Below the pieces are notes generated by a model. The model was not told the origin of the DNA and searched no databases. It was given only the letters and a program-made list of their open reading frames with translations. DNA of 12,502 bases, taken from JBFJVZ01 sp041623895. GTDB taxonomy: Bacteria > Planctomycetota > Planctomycetia > Pirellulales > Pirellulaceae. Position numbers and translations under genes: made by a program. The DNA lies in contig JBFJVZ010000213.1 of assembly GCA_041623895.1 (NCBI GenBank), positions 1 to 12,502 of the forward strand, read 5' to 3'. Shown here piece after piece: positions 1 through 7,200 of this stretch. Position 1 is the first letter of the stretch; the number at the start of each line of letters is the position of its first letter.

Positions 1-1
1 C

Positions 2-583
2 CGGGACGTGTTGCTCCAGGCTGCCAGGGCGGGTCGTGATACGGGCCCCGGGTTTAATCTTCAACTGCGAAAAGCACTCAAGGATTGGCCGGTCATCGTG
101 GCTCGCTGGCGTCTGATGTGTCATGACTTGAATTACGGATTTGATTGGTCGCGCGAACGAGTCGACTTGTCGATGAAGGACCAGCTTTGGGGTGGCAACA
201 AGAAATCTTTCAAGCAAAAGATCCGAGCCGATCGCGGTTGGCAGAGCCTTGGCGTGCGGCTCGCGCCCGGAACAAGACTGACGATCAAAGCAACGGGACA
301 GACAATTCTTGCCAGTGAGCCGAAACCGTGGATCAGCGAGTCACAAGGGATTACTTTTCGCTATCACCGTGGCCGGCCCCTGGGACAATTACTGGCGGTG
401 CTGGTCCCCAATGTTTCGCCGGACGTGGAAATGTTGCCTGATCTGAAAGTGTTGGCAATCACGGACACGGCATTGCAAATCAAACAACATTGCTGGTTAT
501 TGTTTCGCGTCAACGATTACGTCGCTGAATTGGCCGATAATCAGGGGGCTTACGACATCGAAGTCAGCAAGAGCGATCGTTGA
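2..583 (+). CDS. 3' end of conserved unknown protein with a C-terminal LecA/PA-IL-like beta-sandwich
   Basis: The frame is open from the left edge (codons begin at base 2) to a TGA at 581-583, so I read it as the last 193 codons of a longer gene; the GTG at base 8 is only the first in-window start-like codon, with no room to see a ribosome binding site. The first ~60 visible residues are rich in Arg and Trp and charged. From about residue 80 a compact beta-rich domain follows: a 'GWQSLGVRLAPGTRLTIKA' stretch, then WISESQGI, PLGQLLAVLVPN, and a final LFRVND...ADNQGAYDIEV. An entry 'W...G..l..G..v.i.a.G', a mid-domain 'G.LLA.i' and a closing 'vND....DN.G.y.v.i' are typical of PA-IL/LecA-like galactose-binding sandwiches, common in planctomycete envelope proteins. 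No calcium-site or sugar-binding claim is made, since ligands were not verified. It converges with the transporter gene 65 bp downstream. Domain call moderate; overall function unknown. Confidence 0.7.
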   Translation, partial: RDVLLQAARAGRDTGPGFNLQLRKALKDWPVIVARWRLMCHDLNYGFDWSRERVDLSMKDQLWGGNKKSFKQKIRADRGWQSLGVRLAPGTRLTIKATGQTILASEPKPWISESQGITFRYHRGRPLGQLLAVLVPNVSPDVEMLPDLKVLAITDTALQIKQHCWLLFRVNDYVAELADNQGAYDIEVSKSDR

Positions 584-589
584 CTTCCG

Positions 590-619
590 CTACGAACGAG
601 CATGCCTTCATCTTCGTAG
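590..619. terminator. Weak stem-loop between convergent genes
   Basis: A perfect 7-bp inverted repeat, CTACGAA at 590-596 and TTCGTAG at 613-619, flanks a 16-nt loop in the 65-bp gap between two convergent genes, starting 7 nt after the stop of the left gene. It could serve as a bidirectional terminator because it sits after both stops, but no U-tract follows on either strand and the loop is long, so this is a position-based suggestion. Confidence 0.25.
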
Positions 620-648
620 GCTAGCACGGGGGAGAGTGTCCGGCTTGA

Positions 649-2853
649 TTAAGATTCCAACCGCATGCCGCCTGCGCTTTGCACCAGGGCCACTCGCTCT
701 AATCGGCCGACTAAGCTTTCGGTGCGATAAAAAAACTCATCTTCGTTGCCGGGCTCCGGCGGCTGCATGCCCAGAAATACAAATGCCGCGTGGCGGCTGG
801 TCGTTTGAATTGCTGCTGCCGGATCGCTGGAGACAACAACCTTGGTCGTGCCGGTGATTCGAGCTTCTTTCAAAAGCCGATCGAGATGTGAACGGACTTC
901 GTCGATACCAGCTTCTTTTTCAACTACCCGCAACAAACGTAACCGGCGGCCTCGCCAATCGGGATGAGCCAACATCAAGTGCGCCAGCAGCACCATCAAT
1001 TCACCATTGGCACGTCCTCGCCACCAAACGTCGACCGTTCCCGGAGGTGCGGCCCAGTCGTCTTCGGGTTCGTCGGTGCGTCGCAAAACGACCACACTGC
1101 GTCCCAGTTGAGCCAGGTTACGCAGCAGTCCAGCGAAGACTCGCATCCGCTCCACCGTCATCGGAAAACCCAACAGTATTGTGTTCGGTCGCAGTCGACC
1201 CAGACCCTGACATTGAACCAGCGCCTCGATGCCGACCGTATAATCAGCGGCCACCACCAAGGCGGGAAAAGCACTCAGCGAGCGTTCCTTGATCATGGCA
1301 TGCAAAATCTTTTCCTGTGCCTGGCGACGTTCCCCGTGATCGTCCAGATCTCCCGAGATGACTTGTCCCAAAGTCAACACACCGGTCTCCGACGTTAACC
1401 AGCTACCGAAGACGACAAGATGCGGACGTGAGAATCCGGTCCCGCTGAGGGCCAGCACAAAGGGCCGCCAATTCTTGGGATGATAAAGCTGATCCTCCAG
1501 CTTCAGCAGGTTCTGGCGGGTCCGCTCGAACAACAATCCGCTGCCCAAGTCACCCCAGCTAGCGGTCAAGTCAGCACGGCTGAGATACCAATGAAGCACG
1601 CCCACGATGCTGGTCGCCACCAAAGCCCATCGCCAATCGATCAACAGCATGACGAGCCCGCATCCGATCGCGCCGGCCAACGATGTCGACCAATGACAGT
1701 AACGAAATTGTGGACGATAACTGGGGTTGTTGGTGATCGCTTCGTAAAACGTAGCCAGGTTCAAAAGGCCGTAAGTCACCAAGAATGCCATCGTGATCAG
1801 CGGCGCGATCGAGTTCAGATCGGCTAACAAGATGCCGGCTTCCGCGATCAAAAACGTGACGATGATCGCGCGGCGGGGCTCATTTTCGGGCCCGGAGCCG
1901 GCGCCGAGTTTGTCGAGTGGACGAAACAGCCGATCGCGGGCCAGCGATTGAAGAATCCGCGGTGCACCCATCATGCTGCCCAGCGCCGATGAGAGCGTCG
2001 CGGCAAATACTCCGGCTGCGATCAGTGCCGGCAGCAGCGCGATGTCGGCAATGATCAAGTTGTCGCTGATCAACAATTCACGGTCTCGCGAACCAGCCAG
2101 GAAAATCGCTTGCGTGACGTACACCAGTCCCGTCACAACAACGGCGGAAAGCGTGCCCAATGGAATTGAACTGGCCGGATCCTTCAAATCTCCCGACATG
2201 TTCGCGCCGGCCATGATCCCCGTCACCGCAGGAAAAAACAACGCGAACATCGTCCAGAATGTTTCGCCGTCGTATCCCGGTCCAATGTTGGCAGTGAGTT
2301 GTGCAACGTCAAAGTCCTGCCAGGCACCGATATAAAAACTAAATAGCGATGCGACGACCGTCGCCAGAATCACATACTGGACTTTGATTGTCCAACCGGC
2401 GCCGATTCCGACACAAAGACAAACCGCAAGATTGGTAATCGAGGCCACCAGGATCGGAGACGTGCCGGTGGGCAGATACGCCAACATAGCTTCGCTGAAT
2501 CCAATCACATACATCGCCACCGACAGCGCTTGAGCGGCGAAGAACAGGATACCTATCGCGCCGCCGAACTCCGGTCCCAAACTGCGGCTGATCAGAAAGT
2601 ACGCGCCGCCGCCTTCCACCCGCGTGTTGGTGGCAATCGCCGACAATGACAATGACGTCAGCACCGTGATCAATTTGCTGGCCAGCACGATCAGCAACGC
2701 GTACCACACGCCGGCTTGGCCGACCACGTAGCCGAACCGCAGGAACATGATCACGCCCAGGATGGTCAGCGTGCACGGTGTGAACACGCCCCCGAACGTG
2801 CCGAATTGATTGCCTTTGTCGATCCGTTCGATCTGGCTCATGGATTCTGTCAT
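649..2853 (-). CDS. Cation-chloride cotransporter homologue (SLC12/CCC family, APC superfamily)
   Basis: This is a 734-residue inner-membrane protein, predicted to move chloride together with Na+ and/or K+ (or to be a related amino-acid permease). The first membrane helix carries the family signature: FGTFGGVFTPCTLTILGV followed by MFLRFGYVVGQAG, close to the animal NKCC/KCC 'LG..LF.R...IVGQAG'. About twelve hydrophobic segments fill roughly residues 20-430. The remaining ~270 residues are soluble and match the SLC12 C-terminal domain, including a TVDVWW segment and the following 'WRGRRLRLL' strand. The frame is open up to a TTG at 2892, but that extension is encoded by the inverted repeat at 2866-2926, so I start at ATG 2853; ATG 2841 (730 aa) is an equal candidate, with AGGA about 11 nt ahead of it. 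It follows the hydrolase gene on the same strand by 74 bp. Ion selectivity cannot be read here. Confidence 0.85.
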   Translation of the reverse strand: MTESMSQIERIDKGNQFGTFGGVFTPCTLTILGVIMFLRFGYVVGQAGVWYALLIVLASKLITVLTSLSLSAIATNTRVEGGGAYFLISRSLGPEFGGAIGILFFAAQALSVAMYVIGFSEAMLAYLPTGTSPILVASITNLAVCLCVGIGAGWTIKVQYVILATVVASLFSFYIGAWQDFDVAQLTANIGPGYDGETFWTMFALFFPAVTGIMAGANMSGDLKDPASSIPLGTLSAVVVTGLVYVTQAIFLAGSRDRELLISDNLIIADIALLPALIAAGVFAATLSSALGSMMGAPRILQSLARDRLFRPLDKLGAGSGPENEPRRAIIVTFLIAEAGILLADLNSIAPLITMAFLVTYGLLNLATFYEAITNNPSYRPQFRYCHWSTSLAGAIGCGLVMLLIDWRWALVATSIVGVLHWYLSRADLTASWGDLGSGLLFERTRQNLLKLEDQLYHPKNWRPFVLALSGTGFSRPHLVVFGSWLTSETGVLTLGQVISGDLDDHGERRQAQEKILHAMIKERSLSAFPALVVAADYTVGIEALVQCQGLGRLRPNTILLGFPMTVERMRVFAGLLRNLAQLGRSVVVLRRTDEPEDDWAAPPGTVDVWWRGRANGELMVLLAHLMLAHPDWRGRRLRLLRVVEKEAGIDEVRSHLDRLLKEARITGTTKVVVSSDPAAAIQTTSRHAAFVFLGMQPPEPGNEDEFFYRTESLVGRLERVALVQSAGGMRLES

Positions 2854-2865
2854 CCTGACGTGCTT

Positions 2866-2926
2866 AACGTAGGCCAGGAACTGTCCCGGCAAAGCTGCGA
2901 TGCCAGGAAAGATCCTGGCCTACATT
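2866..2926. repeat. Palindromic intergenic element with two alternative hairpins
   Basis: GTAGGCCAGGA at 2869-2879 is perfectly complementary to TCCTGGCCTAC at 2913-2923; allowing one mismatch the arms reach 14 bp (2866-2879 and 2913-2926). A second GCCAGGA at 2902-2908 can pair instead with the same TCCTGGC at 2913-2919 across a 4-nt loop, so a large and a small hairpin compete. The element fills the gap between the hydrolase stop and the transporter start, and ends 15 nt short of ATG 2853. Its compact two-arm structure resembles the short interspersed palindromes of Rhodopirellula-like genomes; that family link is from memory. It may terminate or stabilise the hydrolase transcript, or merely be an inserted repeat. 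Confidence 0.6.
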
Positions 2927-2927
2927 C

Positions 2928-3767
2928 CTAGCCGCCGCTGGCTGGCTGGTAGCCGGCATCGCGAGGTGTGAATTGAAAGTTGCGGCTGTTAGCAAAGAAC
3001 GCCAGCGGATTTTCGTATACCACTTTGCGAATCAACGCTTCGCTATGCCCGCGGCGACGCATCTCGAAGATCAAATCGGGTACGGCCGTCGGCTTGCTCG
3101 GCCCCCAGTCGCCCGCCGAATTCGGCATCAAGCGATCAGCACCATACGTCTCAATCATGTCCACGGCTCGCTCGGGCGTGCACTTGGTGACTGGGTAAAG
3201 CGTCATGCCCGCCCAAAATCCACGATCAAGCACTTCGGCAATCGTATGCTCTTCAACATGATCGACCAGCACACGTGAACGATCGACTCGCGCGTCGTCG
3301 CACAACATATCCAGGATCATTCGCGTCCCCTGATACTTGTCCTCCAAGTGCGGCGTATGAATCAAAATCGGCTGCTCATGGTTGACGGCAAGATCAACGT
3401 GCTCCAGGAAAATGGTCGCCTCATTCTTGGTATTTTTATTCAAACCGATTTCGCCGATGCCCAGCACGTTTGGGCAATCCAGGAATTCTGGAATCATCGC
3501 GATCACTTCGCGCGAGAGCGAAACGTTTTCCGCTTCTTTGGCGTTGATGCACAGCCAGGTGTAATGCTGGATACCGAAATTGGCGGCACGCTTCGGTTCC
3601 ACCTCGGTCAATTGTCGAAAATAGTCTCGAAACCCGTCAACGCTGCCGCGATCAAAACCGGCCCAAAAGGCAGGCTCGCTCATCGCCACGCAGCCCATCC
3701 GAGCCAACGTGGCGTAGTCGTCCGTAATCCGAGACACCATGTGAATGTGCGGGTCGATGTAATCCAT
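2928..3767 (-). CDS. TatD-superfamily metal-dependent hydrolase, EboB-like
   Basis: This 279-residue protein has the TIM-barrel metal-hydrolase layout and a complete set of TatD-type ligands: H7 and H9 (DPHIHM), E106 (GIGEIGLN), H137 (ILIHTPH), H170 (VLVDHVEE) and D220 (PNSAGDWG). TatD relatives use two divalent metals to hydrolyse phosphodiester or amide-type bonds. The detail fits the EboB branch rather than housekeeping TatD nucleases: an opening DPHIHMVSRITDDY, then EPAFWAG, FGIQHY and the INAKEA segment. EboB belongs to the ebo cluster, linked in cyanobacteria and others to export or processing of secondary metabolites such as scytonemin precursors. None of the other ebo genes (UbiA-like prenyltransferase, dehydroquinate-synthase-like, sugar isomerase-like, phosphodiesterase) lies in this window. 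ATG 3767 starts directly at the conserved N-terminus; no strong ribosome site precedes it. It lies 57 bp after the small gene and is probably co-transcribed with it. Substrate unknown. Confidence 0.85.
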   Translation of the reverse strand: MDYIDPHIHMVSRITDDYATLARMGCVAMSEPAFWAGFDRGSVDGFRDYFRQLTEVEPKRAANFGIQHYTWLCINAKEAENVSLSREVIAMIPEFLDCPNVLGIGEIGLNKNTKNEATIFLEHVDLAVNHEQPILIHTPHLEDKYQGTRMILDMLCDDARVDRSRVLVDHVEEHTIAEVLDRGFWAGMTLYPVTKCTPERAVDMIETYGADRLMPNSAGDWGPSKPTAVPDLIFEMRRRGHSEALIRKVVYENPLAFFANSRNFQFTPRDAGYQPASGG

Positions 3768-3824
3768 AACTTCTGAGTGAGTGTTTGAACGGGAGGATCG
3801 AAACAGGACTTACCAAGGGCAGTT

Positions 3825-4091
3825 TCAAATCTGCATTTCTTGTCGCCAAGTCGACTCGTACTGGCGGGAAAACAACAATTGCAATCTTTCCGCGCGATCA
3901 GGCCCTTCGCTCAATAGCAAGCGGATCGCCTCGTCCAGCTTCTTGCGACGATCAATCGAACCGTCCGAAAGTGGCGAGCCTTCGTCAGCAGAGCGGTCGA
4001 TACGATCCAGGGTGGCGGCGATTTCCAACAGCTTAGCGCGAACCTCCAAAAACGTTTCATCTAGGATCGCGTCTGCAGGGCGACTGGTCAT
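3825..4091 (-). CDS. Small conserved-looking helical protein of unknown function
   Basis: An 88-residue soluble protein, rich in charged residues and leucine, with predicted helices throughout: a first helical stretch around FLEVRAKLLEIAATLDRIDR (residues ~13-32), a short acidic linker, then 'RRKKLDEAIRLLLSEGPDRAERLQ' (in two parts) and a tail with LLFSRQYES. There is no membrane segment, signal peptide or recognisable catalytic motif. The frame stays open upstream to 4268, but that longer version would be read through the folded repeat at 4191-4260 and contains an un-protein-like leader, so I start at ATG 4091, which also has a TATAAT box 37 nt upstream. It precedes the EboB-like hydrolase by 57 bp on the same strand, suggesting a shared transcript and perhaps a functional link. 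I have an impression of similar small proteins in other planctomycetes, but cannot name a family. Confidence 0.7.
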   Translation of the reverse strand: MTSRPADAILDETFLEVRAKLLEIAATLDRIDRSADEGSPLSDGSIDRRKKLDEAIRLLLSEGPDRAERLQLLFSRQYESTWRQEMQI

Positions 4092-4127
4092 AACAGAACT
4101 CGCGGATAGGTGCCGAAAACAAGCTCC

Positions 4128-4133
4128 ATTATA
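4128..4133 (-). promoter_or_regulatory. Candidate -10 box upstream of the small gene
   Basis: On the minus strand this reads TATAAT, a perfect sigma-70 -10 hexamer, 36 nt before ATG 4091, which would give a leader of about 30 nt. The sequence at a 17-nt spacing upstream, TGGCTA, matches the -35 consensus at only three of six positions; TTGCCA lies nearer but only 9 nt away. I therefore propose a promoter for the small protein and hydrolase, possibly the transporter, separate from the large operon to the right. Confidence 0.4.
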
Positions 4134-4190
4134 GGCCAGCTTTGGCAAACTAGCCATGATGCCATGATTGGGCCGGAAGGAAGCGGGCCC

Positions 4191-4260
4191 GACACTGTCG
4201 CCGAACTCTGCGAGTTCGATCCTCGGTGAAATCCCATTCGGAGAATGGGACGACAGTGTC
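4191..4260. repeat. 70-bp element folding as a three-way junction (MITE/REP-like)
   Basis: Perfect 10-bp terminal inverted repeats (GACACTGTCG at 4191-4200, CGACAGTGTC at 4251-4260) enclose two complete hairpins: GAACTC-TGC-GAGTTC (4203-4217) and TCCCATT-CGGAG-AATGGGA (4232-4250). All three stems are perfect, so the whole unit can fold as a closed three-way junction in DNA or RNA. No open reading frame of interest is inside. Size and symmetry fit a non-autonomous interspersed repeat; it also lies directly downstream of the ATPase gene, where it could cap the 3' end of the long operon mRNA. No T-run follows in the minus direction, so it is not a classical terminator. Confidence 0.65.
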
Positions 4261-4263
4261 ACC

Positions 4264-4290
4264 AACATCCCATGCGGAGAATTGGACGAC
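4264..4290. repeat. Degenerate second copy of the element's hairpin
   Basis: Just beyond the 70-bp element, the segment starting ACATCCCATGCGGAGAATTG (from 4264) closely repeats the preceding AATCCCATTCGGAGAATGGG (from 4230) and both are followed by GACGAC. The loop CGGAG is unchanged, while the stem now has two mismatches (TCCCATG against AATTGGA). It ends 6 bp before the ATPase stop codon. I read it as a decayed partial duplication of the neighbouring hairpin. Confidence 0.5.
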
Positions 4291-4295
4291 TTTGG

Positions 4296-7200
4296 CTAAC
4301 CTGGCTGGTCATCGGAGGCGCTGTCAAACGTTTTTTCGATCTGCTGGTAATTCGCCAGCATCGAATCCAACTGGGCACGCAGGCGATCGAGGTCGCGACC
4401 GTTGTCGATCGCTTCGGCCAATAGCGGCCGCAACCATTCTTGCATGAGGTGAAACTGACCTTTAACAAGGTCGGCCAGGACCCGCGGCACCTTGTGCTGC
4501 ACGAATACTTTTTGGTCGGGCGGTTCGGCGCTGGCTTGCTGCTCGGCGATTCTTTCCAGTTGCCGGCCGGTAGCTTGAAGTTTCTCAGCCAACTCCGATC
4601 CCGTGACGGTCAAACTATGACGCAGCGAATCGATCCGCGCGTCCATCCGCTCCTCCGCACCTTCGTCACCGACCGCGATGGCCCGCGAGATGACTTGCCG
4701 GATCGACTCTAAGCCGTCTCGCATGGACGCTAACTGGCGCATCAATTGGGCTGCCTGGTCTTCGTTGTCCATGCCCGCCATGCGGACGCTTTCGACGAAG
4801 GCGTACTTGATCGCGTCCCAACGCTGTTGTTCTTCCGCCGTCAGAATGCCCATCAATTCTTTGAACTTTAGCACATTGGCTTCGTTGTCAGTCGTCAACG
4901 TTTGCGCATCTTGTTCGTAATTGCTGATGATCAACGACTGCAATTCGGCCTCGTTCATGACACTGGCAACACGCTCGGCAATGCGGTTCATGTTGCGGTA
5001 GCTACCCTGTAACTTGAAGGGCGGTTCGGTGCGGTACGTGTCGGCTTGTGCGGCGCTACGGATATAAGTCCGATTGACTCGCAGGACCACATCGCGAACC
5101 CGAATTAGCTTGCGAGTCACTTCGTACATGTCGCGGACCTGATCCATGGAAAAATTGCTTTGCAGCTCCAGCCCCTCCATCGTGTCGCGTTCGGCGGCCC
5201 GGATCACGGCGCGAGCATCCTCCGGCGGCGCGGTCGACAGCGGAGCCAGCGTGGGGTTGCTGGTCAAGCAGTTTTCCAAATAACTCATCTCGAAAGCATC
5301 GGCGGCGTCACCGATGATTTCACCCAAGTTGTAGACGTCCGCACGATTGGACAGCATGTCAGGAATTTGAAATCGTTCACCGCTTTCAGTGTAGGGATTG
5401 CCCGCCATCACGACCGCGACCCGGCGTCCGCGCAAGTCATACGTTCGCGTCTTGCCGTTGCGGACGCCTTCGATCTTTCGCGTTGCATCACACAGCGAGA
5501 TGAATTTCTGTAGCAATTCCGGATGAGTGTGCTGGATGTCGTCCAAATACAACATCATGTTGTCGCCCATTTCCAGGGCAAGATTCAAACGCTCGATTTC
5601 TTCCCGTGCTGCCGCATTGGGCGCTTCGGCCGGATCCAGCGACGTGACACCATGTCCAATCGCAGGGCCGTTGATCTTCATGAAGACAACGCCCAAGCGA
5701 TTGGCGATGTATTCCATCAGCGTGGTCTTCCCGTAGCCGGGCGGCGAAATCAGCAGCAACAGTCCCATACGATCAGTACGCTTGTCTTCACCGGCCGCGC
5801 CCATCTGCTTGGCCAAGTTATCGCCGACCAGCGGCAGGTACACTTCATCGATCAGGCGGTTGCGAACAAAACTGGTCAATACGCGCGGTTTGAATTCATC
5901 CAACCGCATTTCTTCGCGCGACTGGTCAACAATCCGGTTTTTCGTTTCATGTAATTCCCGGAAACGGGGCACGACGTCTTCACGGTAGCGGCGGACGCGC
6001 CTCAGTAATTCGTGGTAGTGGATGACGTATTTGCCTTTGTTGATCCGGGGATGGCTGCCCGCCAAACCTTCCAACGTGCCGGCCACGGAGGCGTCCGCGA
6101 TACGCATGGCGGATGTGCCGCCCGCCTGGATGATCCAGGCCAGTTCATCCGCATAATATTCAGCTGGATCAGCTTCGTCGTGCCTGCCATGAGTTTGCAA
6201 AAACGCGTTTGCCCAGTTACGAGCCAGTATGAACGCTTTGACCGGATCGGCATCGGCCGTTTTGATCGCTTGCGTCAGCAATTTGTCGCGGTCTGCTTCG
6301 GGGATCGCCGCTAAAAATTCATCAAACAGCCTGGCCGCTTTGCCGCTGCAAACCGGTTTGCGGGGTGTGGCGATCAACTGGTCAAACAAGTAGCCGGCGA
6401 TTCGCTCGGCAGACACATCGCGGCCGAAAACTGGCTGCCAAAGATTACGATCGACCTCAGCCAACTCGGCCAGCCGACTGCGAAATTCGACGGCAGGCTG
6501 AGCTTTGGGATACGCTTTTGCAAGTTTTGCGAAGCCACCGATCCAATCGGTCATTGCTTTCCGATCCTTTGCCGCCAGCAATCGGCCATACCACAGCTGG
6601 GAAGCGGCTCGCAGCGAAGGCGGATGTCGCAATAAGTCAATCATCCCGTCAATCTCCAGCAAAGACTTCAGGATTGCCGCTGTGTCTTGATCGTGAACGC
6701 CCTTGGCATAACCTTCATCAAATCGTCCGGCGATCTGGGTTTGCACCCAAGCTGCGTCAAGCTTGGCGGGGTCCGTCGGTAGTTCAGGATGCTCGAACAA
6801 ATCGATGGCCAGGAATTCGGCGCGATAAACGTCTTGGTTCTCGCTGACCAGTTCTTGATTCCAGAGATCCTTAGCGGCGCAGAGGGCTTCGTCGCTCAAT
6901 GGCTGAAAATACTGCGTTCCCGTCAGGTGCAAACACATGGCGCCATCGCGAACGACGGTTGTCAGATCTAAGGGCTGCGTATTGACGGCAAATCGCTTGT
7001 CACCCAAGCGAATCACATCGCCACCGTCTTCATACAGATCTTGCCGATCTTTCAGCTGTCGGGTTGCGTCTTCCCGAATCGTTTTGAGTCGACTTTGCAG
7101 GTCACCCACGCGAACGGCATCATCCAGCTCGCCGAGCTGCGTGATGATGTCGCGAATCTTTTCGACCATCAGATCGCCGGCAAAGTACGCGGCGATTTCG

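Noticed and set aside
2854..2892. TTG start at 2892 for the cotransporter
   Set aside because: The 13 extra residues are encoded largely by the inverted repeat at 2866-2926, and two ATG codons follow closely.
4203..4236. tRNA T-arm-like sequence: CGAG, TTCGATC loop, CTCG, and a CCA shortly after
   Set aside because: The 7-nt loop and 4-bp stem (4211-4225) imitate a T-arm, but no matching acceptor 5' strand, anticodon arm or D-arm exists upstream, and the same bases form the perfect hairpin of the palindromic element. A tRNA-remnant attachment site is not supported.
4092..4268. N-terminal extension of the small protein to an alternative start at 4268
   Set aside because: It would be translated through both repeat hairpins and the TATAAT box, and its residues lack the helical character of the rest; ATG 4091 is preferred.
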